The notes beneath the pieces are model-generated. The model saw nothing but the letters and a program-made list of their open reading frames with translations, had not been told where the DNA came from and did not search any database. Below, piece after piece: positions 1 to 10,199 of a stretch of 64,000 bases of DNA; position 1 is the first letter of the stretch; the number at the start of each line of letters is the position of its first letter. The DNA lies in assembly GCF_000027005.1 (NCBI RefSeq), contig NC_012965.1, forward strand, positions 793,001-857,000, written 5' to 3'. Both the position numbers and the translations under genes were made by a program. The DNA comes from Komagataella phaffii GS115. Its lineage: Eukaryota > Ascomycota > Pichiomycetes > Pichiales > Pichiaceae.

Positions 1-2731
1 AGCTTTCATGATTCAGGTCATTAACAAGCTTGGAGTTTTCAGAGATGCCTGGTTGATTCTGATACTCGATAGGGATATATGCGCTCTCAGTAGAATTGAC
101 CATGGGGTGAATAGATTGAAAATTTGCATCAGCAAGATTTGACTCCTCGTGTTGCAGCAATGTATCTGGGGGCATGATAGGGGGGACAATCTGAGAAGCA
201 AAATTGGGTTCCCGATACAGACTATGCCCGTTAATCAGTGAATCTTTGGTATAAGTCGGCAGATAATTATCTCTAGAAGCTTCGAACGTCACACTGTCCG
301 ACGTTATCTTGTTATCTTGTTTGAAATCAAGTCTAGAAGTTAGATCCTGATGGAAATCTTCACTTGCTGAAACCGTAAGAGAAGGGTCAGACTTTGAGGA
401 AAGTTTGTTACTCTTTGACTGAGAATAAGAAGTCAGCCCAATCGTCTTAAATATGTCAAAATTCTTACGCTCAAACTCATCGAACTTAGTTGAGATGCTT
501 GCAAAGTTTGACGATCTTTTGGTCAAGTTGTGAGCAACTAATAAAAAGAAAGCCGTTAGTAAACTCAACGGATGGCGTGAAAGCGTAGGCTCTGCTGTGT
601 GTGGGCCTTCCAATCTTTCAAAATAATGTTTTTCAGAATAATACAACAGCGCAAAGTCAAAGGCGGTAGTTTCAGAATCTGGATTTCTCAAAATATTGCA
701 AAACAGTGGAATAAATGCAGCCAGCAGGTAGAATGAAAAAATATTAGCAAAAAAGGTTGTACCCTCTCCAACTTCCTTGGACATGAACAAAACTTCCCTG
801 CAAGAGTTAACCCGCATAGCAACATACTCTCCAACAACTCTTGAATGACTATGATTTGCGCTTACCAATTTTGACGATTTGTCAATAAATACCTTACAAA
901 CTGAGGATAGTATTGTATAGTATGCCAAATGCAAGTCTTTCAGTAACAATCTAAAATGAACTGATTCTGTAGGGCCATCAATTTCAAAGGGATTTATTAC
1001 GCTTGAAGTCGAATATTTGTTTTGCTCGTGGAGAACTCGTTCCACACCTTCAACAGTAAGATTTTTGTAGATATCTTCATTGTTCAACTCTTTGCGTGAC
1101 TTTGGACGACATTGCTCTGGTAAAGATAATCTCCATTGCTCTAATTTTTCGTTTATCACCTCAAATTGAATCATCTGCTCCTCCAAAGAACGATGGTTGG
1201 TGGTACTCACCGAGAATACAGTTTGATAGATGTAGGAAACTAAAAAACTCAAGCTCAAGAAGTAATGTAAAACAGCAGCTTTTCCCTTGTTATAGCTGGT
1301 ATTAAGAGCATTGATTCGAATATATTCAGGAATTGCTAGACCTGGACCGTATTCTTCGTCAATAGCTCGACGAAATTCATCGACTTTGTGGGGAAGTACG
1401 ACCAGTTTTCGCCAATAGGAAGGTAGCGGGGCAGAAACATCAAGATCGTTAATAATCGAAGGCTTCCCCGATTTAATAGAGTAAAGTTTGTCCTCTGTAT
1501 AGCAGTCCCACCATATTATTGCTCTACTATCCTGTTCTTTTTGAGAGAGACCCGCATATGATTCAGCACGATGAAGTCCCATTTCCTGGGCTAATCTGAC
1601 ACCAGTCGACAATAACATATACGCAGCATGGAATGCAAGCGTTCCTTCACAATATTTGTAAAGTAATAAAATTGCAAGAATGGAGTTAAGCCCATCCCCA
1701 ACTAAAAATAGTCGCTGGTAATAAAAAATTGTGTTTCTTAGGAAGCCACTTTCATACTCTCTCGATTTCTCTGGCGATATATCCAGTCCTTCGATCCTAA
1801 CACTAGTTTTCAAAACCGAATCACGATAAAGGGCCAGTGAAAATGCTAAAAACATGTTGAGCATCATCAAATTAGCATAAGATAGATGATGCGATTTGCC
1901 TTTGCCTCTTCCCTGTGATTCGCAATATACTTCTAGCAAAGCGAGCTGCTCATTTGTATCGATGGGGTATAGTGATTGGGATACATAGGAAAAAAGAAAC
2001 TTCAATAATCCTAAAGATATATTTTTTGGAAAAAGTGGCTGTAAGTCACTAGGCTGAATTGGCTCGATCCATAGAGTGAACGAGTATGAAACATAGTTTG
2101 CGAACATATGTCTTAAGTTCTTATTGATTATTTCTAAATGTTCGCTTTTCATTTTTGAGACTAACCATTCTTGTCCCTCTTTAGAAAATAAAGAAAATGA
2201 ACAGTACTCAGCGAAGAATGAGTCGAAGCACTCGGTCTTTCGATGAGCAAACTGGAGAGTGGCATCGGAACAGCTTGTCTTTCCATTTGAAGAAAATGGG
2301 GTAACCTCTCTGGAAAGACCATTCAACTCCTTTTGGTCGGTTTTCTTATTCGTACTGGGTTGCAAATGGGCATCATTCTCGGCCTGTGTAGAGTCGCTCT
2401 CATCGTCATCGGTAGTTTCTTCATTGTGTTGAATACGTGAAACTGGTACTACAGAGTTAGAAGAGCCTAACTGCGTAACAAGTGACTCAATCATTAGTTC
2501 CAGCCGCTCCAATCTGTCATCCACTTCCTTTGACCTTTTTGGCGAACTTTTCTTATCTGTGGTCCGTCGTTTCTTGACATGGTTATATGTACAGGAAGTT
2601 TTGCAGGAAATACAGTTATTACACGGCTGTTCTCCGTCACATCGTACTTTCTTCGAACGGCAGTAGTCGCAAGCCTTGGCTACCCTTTGACGTTTGGCTT
2701 CTGCTCTCTTCTCACGTTTTCCATTTGGCAT
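1..2731 (-). CDS. Zn2Cys6 fungal transcription factor (partial, C-terminus beyond the window)
   Basis: The reading frame runs from an ATG at 2731 to base 1 without a stop, so about 910 residues are visible and the C-terminus lies outside. Residues 21-47 form a complete binuclear zinc cluster (C21, C24, C31, C37, C40, C47; spacing 2-6-5-2-6) inside a basic N-terminus (MPNGKREKRAE). A basic linker and a short coiled region (about residues 65-85) follow, then an acidic Ser/Thr stretch. The middle looks like a fungal-specific transcription factor domain: it has the helical stretch AYMLLSTGVRLAQEMGLHRA followed by a WWDCYTEDKLYS core. The first in-frame upstream stop is near 2825 with no ATG in between, which fixes the start. 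It is presumably a nuclear, DNA-binding regulator recognising CGG-type sites. I cannot name the orthologue or its targets. Confidence 0.85.
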   Translation of the reverse strand, partial: MPNGKREKRAEAKRQRVAKACDYCRSKKVRCDGEQPCNNCISCKTSCTYNHVKKRRTTDKKSSPKRSKEVDDRLERLELMIESLVTQLGSSNSVVPVSRIQHNEETTDDDESDSTQAENDAHLQPSTNKKTDQKELNGLSREVTPFSSNGKTSCSDATLQFAHRKTECFDSFFAEYCSFSLFSKEGQEWLVSKMKSEHLEIINKNLRHMFANYVSYSFTLWIEPIQPSDLQPLFPKNISLGLLKFLFSYVSQSLYPIDTNEQLALLEVYCESQGRGKGKSHHLSYANLMMLNMFLAFSLALYRDSVLKTSVRIEGLDISPEKSREYESGFLRNTIFYYQRLFLVGDGLNSILAILLLYKYCEGTLAFHAAYMLLSTGVRLAQEMGLHRAESYAGLSQKEQDSRAIIWWDCYTEDKLYSIKSGKPSIINDLDVSAPLPSYWRKLVVLPHKVDEFRRAIDEEYGPGLAIPEYIRINALNTSYNKGKAAVLHYFLSLSFLVSYIYQTVFSVSTTNHRSLEEQMIQFEVINEKLEQWRLSLPEQCRPKSRKELNNEDIYKNLTVEGVERVLHEQNKYSTSSVINPFEIDGPTESVHFRLLLKDLHLAYYTILSSVCKVFIDKSSKLVSANHSHSRVVGEYVAMRVNSCREVLFMSKEVGEGTTFFANIFSFYLLAAFIPLFCNILRNPDSETTAFDFALLYYSEKHYFERLEGPHTAEPTLSRHPLSLLTAFFLLVAHNLTKRSSNFASISTKFDEFERKNFDIFKTIGLTSYSQSKSNKLSSKSDPSLTVSASEDFHQDLTSRLDFKQDNKITSDSVTFEASRDNYLPTYTKDSLINGHSLYREPNFASQIVPPIMPPDTLLQHEESNLADANFQSIHPMVNSTESAYIPIEYQNQPGISENSKLVNDLNHES

Positions 2732-3802
2732 TCTGTTCAGACAAATGGTGGCGCGGGGTGAAGGGCATGTCTCGCACAATGGGTCTAGGGGTTCAGATAT
2801 ATATGAAAGCGCGAAAGAGAGAGATCAAAGGGCTTCAGGAACAATAGGAAACGAGATGAAGTGTCGTAAAGTAAGACATTTGGCAGAATGAAGGGAAAAG
2901 AGTTATGCTCCACAATAAGTAGAGACCAGGGATCGAACAAAGACTAGGGAGTCATTCGTCTACAAATAACCCAAAGTTCGCAATATCCGGGCTATCCGAA
3001 ACCCATAGGGCTATTTGCTCTTTCCGTTCAATTCCGAATATCAAACCCGGTCAGAAACCTAATCACTAAACGGTCGTACCTTTCTCCCATTTTTTTCGCC
3101 TGTAAGTTAAGGCGATTTTGGGTGTTGAAGCCATACCGGGTAATTTCGGGCGTTCATCGAACTGAGTTCCCCAAGAAAAAAAAAAAAAAAAACTGAACTA
3201 CTGGGATACTCTGGGTCTTCATTGCGATTGCTTCTAAGCTGCAGTAGGAACTTCCTAGGTTCAATTGTTCTCTGCTTCCTCAACAATCGATGAACACCGT
3301 CAAGACTACAGCCTCTTAGAGCTTTCTAAAAGGGTTTTGGCAATGTAATGTGACGTTACGTACTGCACCATCAGGTCGCGGTATCAACGCTGGATCGTGA
3401 CAGTGCCATCATGACCAGCAGCCTTGCCTAGATCCCCCGATGGTCATTGAGGTCGTTACTTTATGCAAAACTACCAACATGCCCACACTCAAATCCCGAA
3501 CAGAAGTTCAGGTTTCTAGAGGTTCACCTTCACTTCGTTTTTCATGTCCTTGAGGCTATTCTTACTCTCTACGGTGTCGGTTAACAACAACCTGTAATAA
3601 TCGCTGGACCGTTTCGATGCAACTCCTCCTAAAACTACATCGATTGTAGTTCAAACCTTAACAATTAACTCTAAATGGCATGAAGACTTACCTTCCGTGA
3701 ATTCAAATCGGCCTTTGACGGGAAAGTGACTGCATAGGTAACTGGAGGTTTATAAACTCTCTCTTTTCCTTTCACTTGGCCTGCTCTAATCTATTCTCAA
3801 AG
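2732..3802. promoter_or_regulatory. Divergent promoter region between the zinc-cluster gene and AOD
   Basis: About 1.07 kb without a credible gene. It holds a 17-base A run (3176-3192), a typical yeast nucleosome-depleting tract. At 3351-3362 lies TGACGTTACGTA, which combines a CRE half site with a Yap-like TTACGTA core. A TATAAA box at 3751-3756 lies 52 bp before the AOD ATG. Its position argues that the short in-frame TTG extension upstream of that ATG is not translated. Regulation by stress bZIP factors is inference only. Confidence 0.6.
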
Positions 3803-4891
3803 ATGTTAAAACTGTACGCAATAAGGCCAATTAGGCCAATCAAGCCATGCCTTGTGGCTTCCACTTTCAGGCACTATTCGGTGAAAGTCGACACGTCCAA
3901 CAAAGCCGATGTGATAAAAGACTCACAAACAGATACCACCTCCAAACCAGGAGCTGAGCACGGACACACGTTGGGGCAATACATCACAAAGAAACTGATG
4001 GTTCGGCAGAGACTGCCCACAGAGAAAAGAGATGATTCCTTCTTGACTCCTCCGGCTATGCCACATCATGGCTATCGTCAAGATCTAATGGAGAAAATCC
4101 ACTACGAACACAGGGAACCCACTTTGATCAGAGATAAGCTTGCGTTCGGATTGATGCGTAGTCTCAGGGTTTGCTTCGACTTCTTTTCGGGCTACAAACA
4201 CCCAAAGACTAAAGAGGGGCTTGAAAAACTCACTCCTGCGACTTATCAGATGACCCCAGAGAAATGGTTGACTAGATTCATAATTCTTGAAAGTATTGCT
4301 GGGGTGCCAGGGTCAGTTGCATCGTTTCTGCGCCACCTGCAGAGCTTGCGGTTGTTGAAACGTGATAAGGCTTTCATTCAAACATTACAAGATGAAGCAT
4401 ACAACGAAAGAATGCATCTCTTAACGTTTTTAGAAATTGGAAAACCAGGACCGTTTATGAAAGTTCTACTGTACGCAAGTCAAGGTGTGTTTTGTAATCT
4501 GTTCTTTTTCACATACATGCTTGCACCAAATGCATGTCACCGATTCGTTGGTTACTTAGAGGAGGAAGCTGTGTATACTTACACTACCTGTCTTGAAGAC
4601 ATTGAGAGAGGTCTATTGCCCGACATTGAACATTTCAAAGTCCCTAAGATTGCTAAAGATTACTGGCATCTGTCGGAAGACGCCAAAATGAGAGATTTGA
4701 TCAGCTACATCCGTGCAGATGAGGCAAAGCATCGTGAAGTCAACCACACCTTTGCCAACTTAAAGTTGGATGGAACTGACCGTAACCCTTTTGCATTGCA
4801 GGTTGATTCAGTTCCCGAATCGGCACAGCCGAATAACAGATTGAGCACCCACAAAGCTGTCGGATGGGAAAGAGATGAGCTCGTTTTATGA
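3803..4891 (+). CDS. AOD: Mitochondrial alternative oxidase
   Basis: Encodes 362 residues. This is a di-iron ubiquinol oxidase of the inner mitochondrial membrane that passes electrons from ubiquinol to O2, bypassing complexes III and IV and resisting cyanide. The N-terminus is Arg/Lys-rich and lacks acids (MLKLYAIRPIRPIKP), as expected of a mitochondrial presequence. The family's iron ligands are all visible: E163 in LESIAG, E202 and H205 in NERMH, a Glu of LEEEA (253-255), and E307 and H310 in DEAKH. I chose the ATG at 3803; the frame continues upstream only to a TTG, too close to the TATA box at 3751. NHA1 follows 246 bp downstream on the same strand as a separate gene. The length fits fungal AOX proteins. 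S. cerevisiae has no such gene, which helps to identify the lineage. Confidence 0.96.
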   Translation: MLKLYAIRPIRPIKPCLVASTFRHYSVKVDTSNKADVIKDSQTDTTSKPGAEHGHTLGQYITKKLMVRQRLPTEKRDDSFLTPPAMPHHGYRQDLMEKIHYEHREPTLIRDKLAFGLMRSLRVCFDFFSGYKHPKTKEGLEKLTPATYQMTPEKWLTRFIILESIAGVPGSVASFLRHLQSLRLLKRDKAFIQTLQDEAYNERMHLLTFLEIGKPGPFMKVLLYASQGVFCNLFFFTYMLAPNACHRFVGYLEEEAVYTYTTCLEDIERGLLPDIEHFKVPKIAKDYWHLSEDAKMRDLISYIRADEAKHREVNHTFANLKLDGTDRNPFALQVDSVPESAQPNNRLSTHKAVGWERDELVL

Positions 4892-5137
4892 ACACCTTAC
4901 GATTATTTAGAGAGTATTTATTAGTTTTATTGTATGTATACGGATGTTTTATTATCTATTTATGCCCTTATATTCTGTAACTATCCAAAAGTCCTATCTT
5001 ATCAAGCCAGCAATCTATGTCCGCGAACGTCAACTAAAAATAAGCTTTTTATGCTCTTCTCTCTTTTTTTCCCTTCGGTATAATTATACCTTGGATCCAC
5101 AGATTCTCCTGCCAAATTTTGCATAATCCTTTACAAC

Positions 5138-7768
5138 ATGGCTATATGGGAGCACTTAGCGCCCTCCAAAACCCATATTGCCTACGCATGTATAGGTGTT
5201 TTTTCCACAATATTTTCTCTGTGCTCTCTTTTTATTAAAGAGAAGCTCTATATCGGAGAAGCTTCTGTGGCCGTTATATTCGGCCTTATCGTGGGACCAC
5301 ATTGCCTGAATTGGTTTGCCCCGGAAGATTGGGGAAACTTGGATCTGATTACCTTAGAGATCTCTAGAATGGTCCTAATCATACAGATCTTTGCTGTTGC
5401 GGTTGAGCTACCCACAAAGTACATGAAGAAACACTGGGTCTCGGTTTTTATTTTCCTGGTTCCAATTATGACTTTCGGTTGGCTGATAGTCGGCCTGTTT
5501 TTGTGGATAATCATTCCAGGATTCAATTTCAGTGAAGCTTTACTAGTCAGCGGCTGTGTCACAGCTACTGATCCCGTCTTAGCTTCCGCAATCGTTGGTA
5601 AAGGAAAGTTTGCGGAAAGGGTTCCGGGGCACCTGAGAAACATCTTGAGTGCAGAATCGGGATGTAACGACGGTATGGCATTCCCGTTTATATATCTTGC
5701 ATTAAATTTAATCATTCATGAGGGAAATGGAGGCCTGATTGTCCAAGACTGGATCTGTGTTACTCTCTTATATGAATGTCTCTTAGGCTGTGTTTTAGGA
5801 TGGGCTATAGGTCTATCCGGTCGATATGCAATCAAATTTGCAGAAAACAAGGGTCTGATTGATAGAGAATCTTTCCTTGCTTTTTACATCGTCCTTTCGT
5901 TTGTCTGTGCAGGCTTCGGTGCTATACTTGGTGTGGACGATCTGTTGACATCTTTTGCTGCTGGGACTACATTTGCTTGGGACGGCTGGTTCTCTGAAAA
6001 AACTGAAGAGAGTCAAGTTTCGACTGTTATCGACCTGCTGTTGAACCTGGCCTATTTCGTGTATTTTGGGTCTATCATTCCCTGGGAAGATTACAATAAC
6101 GCTTCGATTGGCACTCCGATTTGGAGGCTGATCCTTATTGCTTTGGTGATTATATTCCTACGAAGAATCCCTGGAATGTTAATGTTAAAACCCGTCACAC
6201 CAGATGTTAAAACATGGAGGGAAGCATTATTCTGCGGACATTTTGGACCCATTGGTGTAGGTGCAATTTTTGCATCCATCCTGGCAAAATCAGAACTTGA
6301 ATCACATTATACTGGCAGCACAGGACCCCTGGCCGAACTTCCGGATTCTTCAACACCACATTTTCAACTGCTGGTCTCGATCTGGCCTATTGTCACATTT
6401 ATCATCATCACATCGATTGTAGTTCATGGCTCCTCTGTGGCAGTGCTCACCCTGGGAAAGCATTTACATACGATGCAGTTTACAATGACTTTCACTCATA
6501 CTGAAGGCAACAAAAACTCGTCCAACTGGTTGAATAGATTGCCAAAAATTGACGCTAAAGGCCGTGACATATCATTGGAGAGGATCGACACTTTAAATCC
6601 ATCAATGTTAAGCTCTGCTGCAACATTAGAAAACTCAGGTTCTAATATCAATATATCGGGTATGACGGCTAAGCCTGCTGGTGGCATGAAAAGAAGAAAG
6701 AAGACAAAACGATCTAGGATAAGAAACAGGTTCCATGAAGAAACAGGGATAGGAAAAGAACAAAATGCGAGACGTGTGCCTGAAGTAGAAGACTTGGACT
6801 TGGGCACGATGCATCGTCGTAGTAAAGAGGAAACTTCTACTGAAACTCCCTCTGGTGAAAATACCCCTAAGGTTGATGATACCGACCAAGACCAAGAGGC
6901 TATTTCCAAAGTCCCTACGACTGGTTATACCGAGGGAAATCGTTTGATCGTAGAAGATGAGCATGGGGAAGTTATTGATGAGTATGAGCTAAAAGATCAC
7001 ACTCCTAAGAGCCAAACTGACCAAACGAGCGTGCATAGCTATGGGTCGTTCAAAAGAGCTCTTAATAAAATATCAACAGAGTTAGAACCTGAGGTTCCAC
7101 AAAAACTCCAAAGGATATTATCTACATCTTCGCAGAGCATCAAGAATGCTAAGAAGGTTCTTGTTGGTTGTGGAACTAAGACTGAGGGTGGCGATAGACG
7201 AAAGCTCTATGCTTTCGTAGTAGGTGACCAGGTTGTTATTGAGAACAAGGACGGAGAAATCCTCCGTCGGTACAAGATTAATCCGCATAAAGGTGAATCC
7301 GAACTAAGTGATTCCCAATTACGAGCTGGTCTCAACAACTCGGATATCCGAGGGTTGAGAGACAACAGTAATGCTGAACAACCTGACCTTGAAAAGCAAG
7401 AGAACGACATCGTACCAGAAGAGGAAGAGGTTAATAATCCTACGCTAACAAGGAAAATGTCACAAAAGCTTGACAATACTGTTCAGTCTCTAATTGCACC
7501 GTTTCGACGCACTAAAACGGCTAGTTTTAGTGTCAGGAAAAAGCCATCGGAACTGGAACTCACTGAGTCGGTCAATACCTCCTCCAACGCCCCTCTTAAT
7601 CAACAATCTAGTTCAGAAACCTTGAGCATCTCAAGTGAACCTGCAGAGAATGAAGTGAAAGAATCAAAAGTTGAAAGAGCACGACGATTAGCTGCTCTTC
7701 ATACTTCTGTGAGAGACGATAAAGATGAAGAAGGACCCCCGGTTAAAGCAACCAAACCTATGAAGTAG
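5138..7768 (+). CDS. NHA1: Plasma-membrane Na+(K+)/H+ antiporter, Nha1/Sod2 family
   Basis: Encodes 876 residues. The protein exports Na+ and K+ in exchange for protons and so sets salt tolerance, pH and membrane potential. About twelve hydrophobic segments fill residues 10-450. The ion-binding core is present: TDP at 144-146 in a discontinuous helix and ESGCNDG at 173-179, with the conserved N-D pair 177-178. The remaining 430 residues form a hydrophilic, charged cytosolic tail typical of fungal Nha1, with Lys/Arg-rich (around 515-530) and acidic patches and many Ser/Thr. The tail in this family affects K+ export and osmotic response. The tail length separates it from the shorter S. pombe Sod2 type. 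It ends about 100 bp before the converging CAR2 stop. Confidence 0.93.
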   Translation: MAIWEHLAPSKTHIAYACIGVFSTIFSLCSLFIKEKLYIGEASVAVIFGLIVGPHCLNWFAPEDWGNLDLITLEISRMVLIIQIFAVAVELPTKYMKKHWVSVFIFLVPIMTFGWLIVGLFLWIIIPGFNFSEALLVSGCVTATDPVLASAIVGKGKFAERVPGHLRNILSAESGCNDGMAFPFIYLALNLIIHEGNGGLIVQDWICVTLLYECLLGCVLGWAIGLSGRYAIKFAENKGLIDRESFLAFYIVLSFVCAGFGAILGVDDLLTSFAAGTTFAWDGWFSEKTEESQVSTVIDLLLNLAYFVYFGSIIPWEDYNNASIGTPIWRLILIALVIIFLRRIPGMLMLKPVTPDVKTWREALFCGHFGPIGVGAIFASILAKSELESHYTGSTGPLAELPDSSTPHFQLLVSIWPIVTFIIITSIVVHGSSVAVLTLGKHLHTMQFTMTFTHTEGNKNSSNWLNRLPKIDAKGRDISLERIDTLNPSMLSSAATLENSGSNINISGMTAKPAGGMKRRKKTKRSRIRNRFHEETGIGKEQNARRVPEVEDLDLGTMHRRSKEETSTETPSGENTPKVDDTDQDQEAISKVPTTGYTEGNRLIVEDEHGEVIDEYELKDHTPKSQTDQTSVHSYGSFKRALNKISTELEPEVPQKLQRILSTSSQSIKNAKKVLVGCGTKTEGGDRRKLYAFVVGDQVVIENKDGEILRRYKINPHKGESELSDSQLRAGLNNSDIRGLRDNSNAEQPDLEKQENDIVPEEEEVNNPTLTRKMSQKLDNTVQSLIAPFRRTKTASFSVRKKPSELELTESVNTSSNAPLNQQSSSETLSISSEPAENEVKESKVERARRLAALHTSVRDDKDEEGPPVKATKPMK

Positions 7769-7864
7769 ATTAAAACTAAAACTAATGGGTATCGTTCAGA
7801 ATTGCTTCTACGCTCATTCTATCAATAGAGAGCTGACTATGTACTTATTAACGAAATGAATTAA

Positions 7865-9169
7865 TTAATGTTCAACGTGGGGAGCGTTTGGCAATTCTGC
7901 CAAGGAAGTTCTGATGGCATCTACTCCCTTGAGCAGATCTTCTTTGCTTATTACCAAAGGAGGGGCGAGTCTGATAATATGGTCATGAGTAGGTTTTGCC
8001 AGGACACCATGGTTCTTCATTAATAGACAAAGATCCCAGGCTGTTCTACCGTTGGCCTTAGAATCGTCAATCACGATTGCGGTAAGCAGGCCTTTTCCCC
8101 TGATTTCTGAGATGACACCATTCGATTCTCTCTGCAGCTTGGATAACTCATGGAACAAAAAGTCACCCAACTCGCTAGCTCTGTCTACCAAACGTTCGTC
8201 TTTGACAACGTCTAGTGCAGCGATGGCGACTCGGCAAGCCAAGGGATTACCACCATAAGTCGAACCGTGAGACCCAGGCTGGATAACAGACATAATATCT
8301 TTCGACGAAAGAACGGCTGAAACAGGCAAGACACCTCCAGAAATTGCCTTTCCTAGTAAGATCATATCTGGACGAACTCCCTTTGAGTGTTCATAGCACA
8401 GTAGCTTACCTGTTCTACCGATACCGGTCTGGATTTCGTCGCAAATCAGTAGGACGTTGTGCTTTTTACATAGTTCTTGCACTTTGGGCAAATAGTCAGC
8501 TGGAGGAACAACAATACCTGCCTCACCTTGAATAGGCTCCAATAGAATAGCAGCAATCTTGTCACCAGCATTACTGAAGGCCCTTTCAACGTCTTCAATT
8601 ACCCCATATCTCAAAGGAGTGCCTTCAGCTTCACCTGGAATCTGAGGACCAACATTCTTCAAATAAGGCCCAAAGTCCTGGGTAGCCTCAGGGTCTGTCG
8701 ACATGGAGATGATACCAATTGTTCTACCATGAAAGTTGTTTTGTGCGGCAAGAACAATTGCCTCATCTTGGGGAATACCCTTCTTGACGTATCCCCACCT
8801 TCTGGCTATCTTAATTGCGGTTTCCACGGCTTCCGCACCTGTGTTCATAGGAAGCACAGATTCAAACCCAAAGTACTCGGTGATATACTTAGCATAGACA
8901 CCAAATACATCAGAGGAAAAAGCCCGGGAACACAAAGTCAGTTTTGAAGCCTGGTCCACAAGAGCCTCAATGATCTTGGGATGGCAATGACCCTGGTTAA
9001 CAGCAGAATAAGCACTCAAGAAGTCCAGGTACTCTTTTCCTTCTGGATCCCAAACATGAGCCCCCTTAGCTTTGTGGAAAACTACTGGAAGAGGGTGGTA
9101 GTTATGGGCCGAATATTCGTTTTCATACTGCACAGCAGTTTCAGATGAGATGTTATAGTTTGGCGACAT
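7865..9169 (-). CDS. CAR2: Ornithine aminotransferase (L-ornithine:2-oxoacid 5-aminotransferase)
   Basis: Encodes 434 residues. The enzyme moves the delta-amino group of ornithine to 2-oxoglutarate, giving glutamate-5-semialdehyde in arginine breakdown; it is cytosolic in yeasts. It is a class III PLP aminotransferase. GAEA (111-114) and the substrate motif NNFHGRT precede D244 in CDEIQTG, and K274 in LLGKAISGG is the Schiff-base lysine. There is no presequence, which agrees with the cytosolic yeast enzyme. The ATG at 9169 is preferred over an in-frame TTG 18 bases upstream. A TATAAATA box (9237-9244, minus strand) lies about 70 bp upstream. DIF1 starts divergently at 9520, the same pairing as CAR2-DIF1 (YLR438W/YLR437C) in S. 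cerevisiae. Confidence 0.96.
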   Translation of the reverse strand: MSPNYNISSETAVQYENEYSAHNYHPLPVVFHKAKGAHVWDPEGKEYLDFLSAYSAVNQGHCHPKIIEALVDQASKLTLCSRAFSSDVFGVYAKYITEYFGFESVLPMNTGAEAVETAIKIARRWGYVKKGIPQDEAIVLAAQNNFHGRTIGIISMSTDPEATQDFGPYLKNVGPQIPGEAEGTPLRYGVIEDVERAFSNAGDKIAAILLEPIQGEAGIVVPPADYLPKVQELCKKHNVLLICDEIQTGIGRTGKLLCYEHSKGVRPDMILLGKAISGGVLPVSAVLSSKDIMSVIQPGSHGSTYGGNPLACRVAIAALDVVKDERLVDRASELGDFLFHELSKLQRESNGVISEIRGKGLLTAIVIDDSKANGRTAWDLCLLMKNHGVLAKPTHDHIIRLAPPLVISKEDLLKGVDAIRTSLAELPNAPHVEH

Positions 9170-9519
9170 TGAATATAAAAATATCAACTAGTTCTAGTTT
9201 GAATAATTCTGTTTGAAATACCGGAATTGCTCCTGATATTTATAACCATACCAAGTGAACAAAAATCGCTGATTACTTCCATTAGGGGAAGGGTAAGCTC
9301 TAGCCAGCTCCACTGACATAAGAAGTGCATATGAGAATTTTGAAGTGCAAGGCACAGCGAGGTGGGAATTATACAAACACTCACTTCCGAATTGAGTAAT
9401 AAATTGCTCTACCTGTCGTTTCAGTATTGTTAGCAGCATCATGCCATACTCACCAAAAAATCAGTCTTCTTTCTTTGATTTCTAACTCCGCAGTACTATT
9501 TAACATACACTAATACCAC
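9170..9519. promoter_or_regulatory. Divergent CAR2/DIF1 promoter
   Basis: A 350-bp region shared by two divergent genes. The TATAAATA at 9237-9244 reads toward CAR2. No clear TATA or MluI cell-cycle box (ACGCGT) is visible toward DIF1. Confidence 0.5.
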
Positions 9520-9927
9520 ATGTCAGATCCATCCAGATACAAAAAACAGAACATGTACTCAGAACTTCCGAAAAGGCAAGATGAATCAACAGAGGCACTG
9601 CAAACGGTCGGAATGAGAATCCGAAAAGCTGTTGCTGATGGGTACCAAGTACCACCCCCTGAGCCAGTTACAACTCCATTTGGACCCCGTCGAACTGCGC
9701 TACCGGATCATTTACAAGAACCTCCTTCCTTGCTGTATGGAGGATCAACTGCTTCGTCGTTGAGTGAATGGCAGAATGATGTTACTCTCACTAATAAGAG
9801 AAAGTTTGAAGATTATGATGACTCTAAGGATTTTCAAGGCCCAGATTCTGACTTTTTGACCAAGAATAGGGATCTACAGGGATTCCAGCAAGTCTACGGC
9901 ACTCTTCGATTTGATGAGGATTTTTAG
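9520..9927 (+). CDS. DIF1: Dif1/Spd1-like regulator of ribonucleotide reductase
   Basis: Encodes 135 residues, close to the 132 of S. cerevisiae Dif1. The protein is expected to bind the small subunits of ribonucleotide reductase and drive their nuclear import, limiting cytosolic dNTP synthesis until it is degraded in S phase or after DNA damage. The key evidence is the PKRQ stretch (18-21) followed by TVGMRIRKAVADGYQ (29-43), which matches my recollection of the TVGMRIRQRVDQGY motif in Dif1. A downstream SSLSEWQNDV resembles the SSLEKWDV Sml1-like motif. It is otherwise hydrophilic and probably disordered, as in this family. Position is strong support: it lies between CAR2 and ECM30, exactly as in S. 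cerevisiae. Function is inferred from family membership. Confidence 0.85.
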   Translation: MSDPSRYKKQNMYSELPKRQDESTEALQTVGMRIRKAVADGYQVPPPEPVTTPFGPRRTALPDHLQEPPSLLYGGSTASSLSEWQNDVTLTNKRKFEDYDDSKDFQGPDSDFLTKNRDLQGFQQVYGTLRFDEDF

Positions 9928-10199
9928 CGTATGGTAGCATCAAATCACGGGTAATATATATGGTATATATGGAATAGGCATTACAAATCTCTGGTCAAGT
10001 AGTTGACAACGCACTAGGATATGGGTTTCGGAATTTTGTCTTCCTTCTCTAGCAATTCGTCTTACTTTCTTTTCGTTCTTCTTTTCTGCTATTCTTCCCA
10101 TCCGCTTGCTTGCAATTCTCACCATAATACCTTCGCGAATCAGACCCTTCATCACAAACTCATGGCTCTGGTCCCTCGGATTTCTCTGGACGATAACCT

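Noticed and set aside
2895..2960. Possible tRNA on the minus strand (GTTCGATCCCTGG-like T arm)
   Set aside because: No matching T stem, D arm, anticodon stem or acceptor stem can be built around it.
3776..3802. N-terminal extension of the alternative oxidase
   Set aside because: Begins with TTG and lies about 25 bp after the TATA box, so it is unlikely to be in the mRNA.
4944..5126. 60-codon frame between AOD and NHA1
   Set aside because: Hydrophobic AT-rich translation in a 246-bp spacer that must hold the AOD 3' end and NHA1 promoter.
5248..5715. 155-codon antisense frame in NHA1
   Set aside because: Shadow of a strongly conserved coding region; no features of its own.
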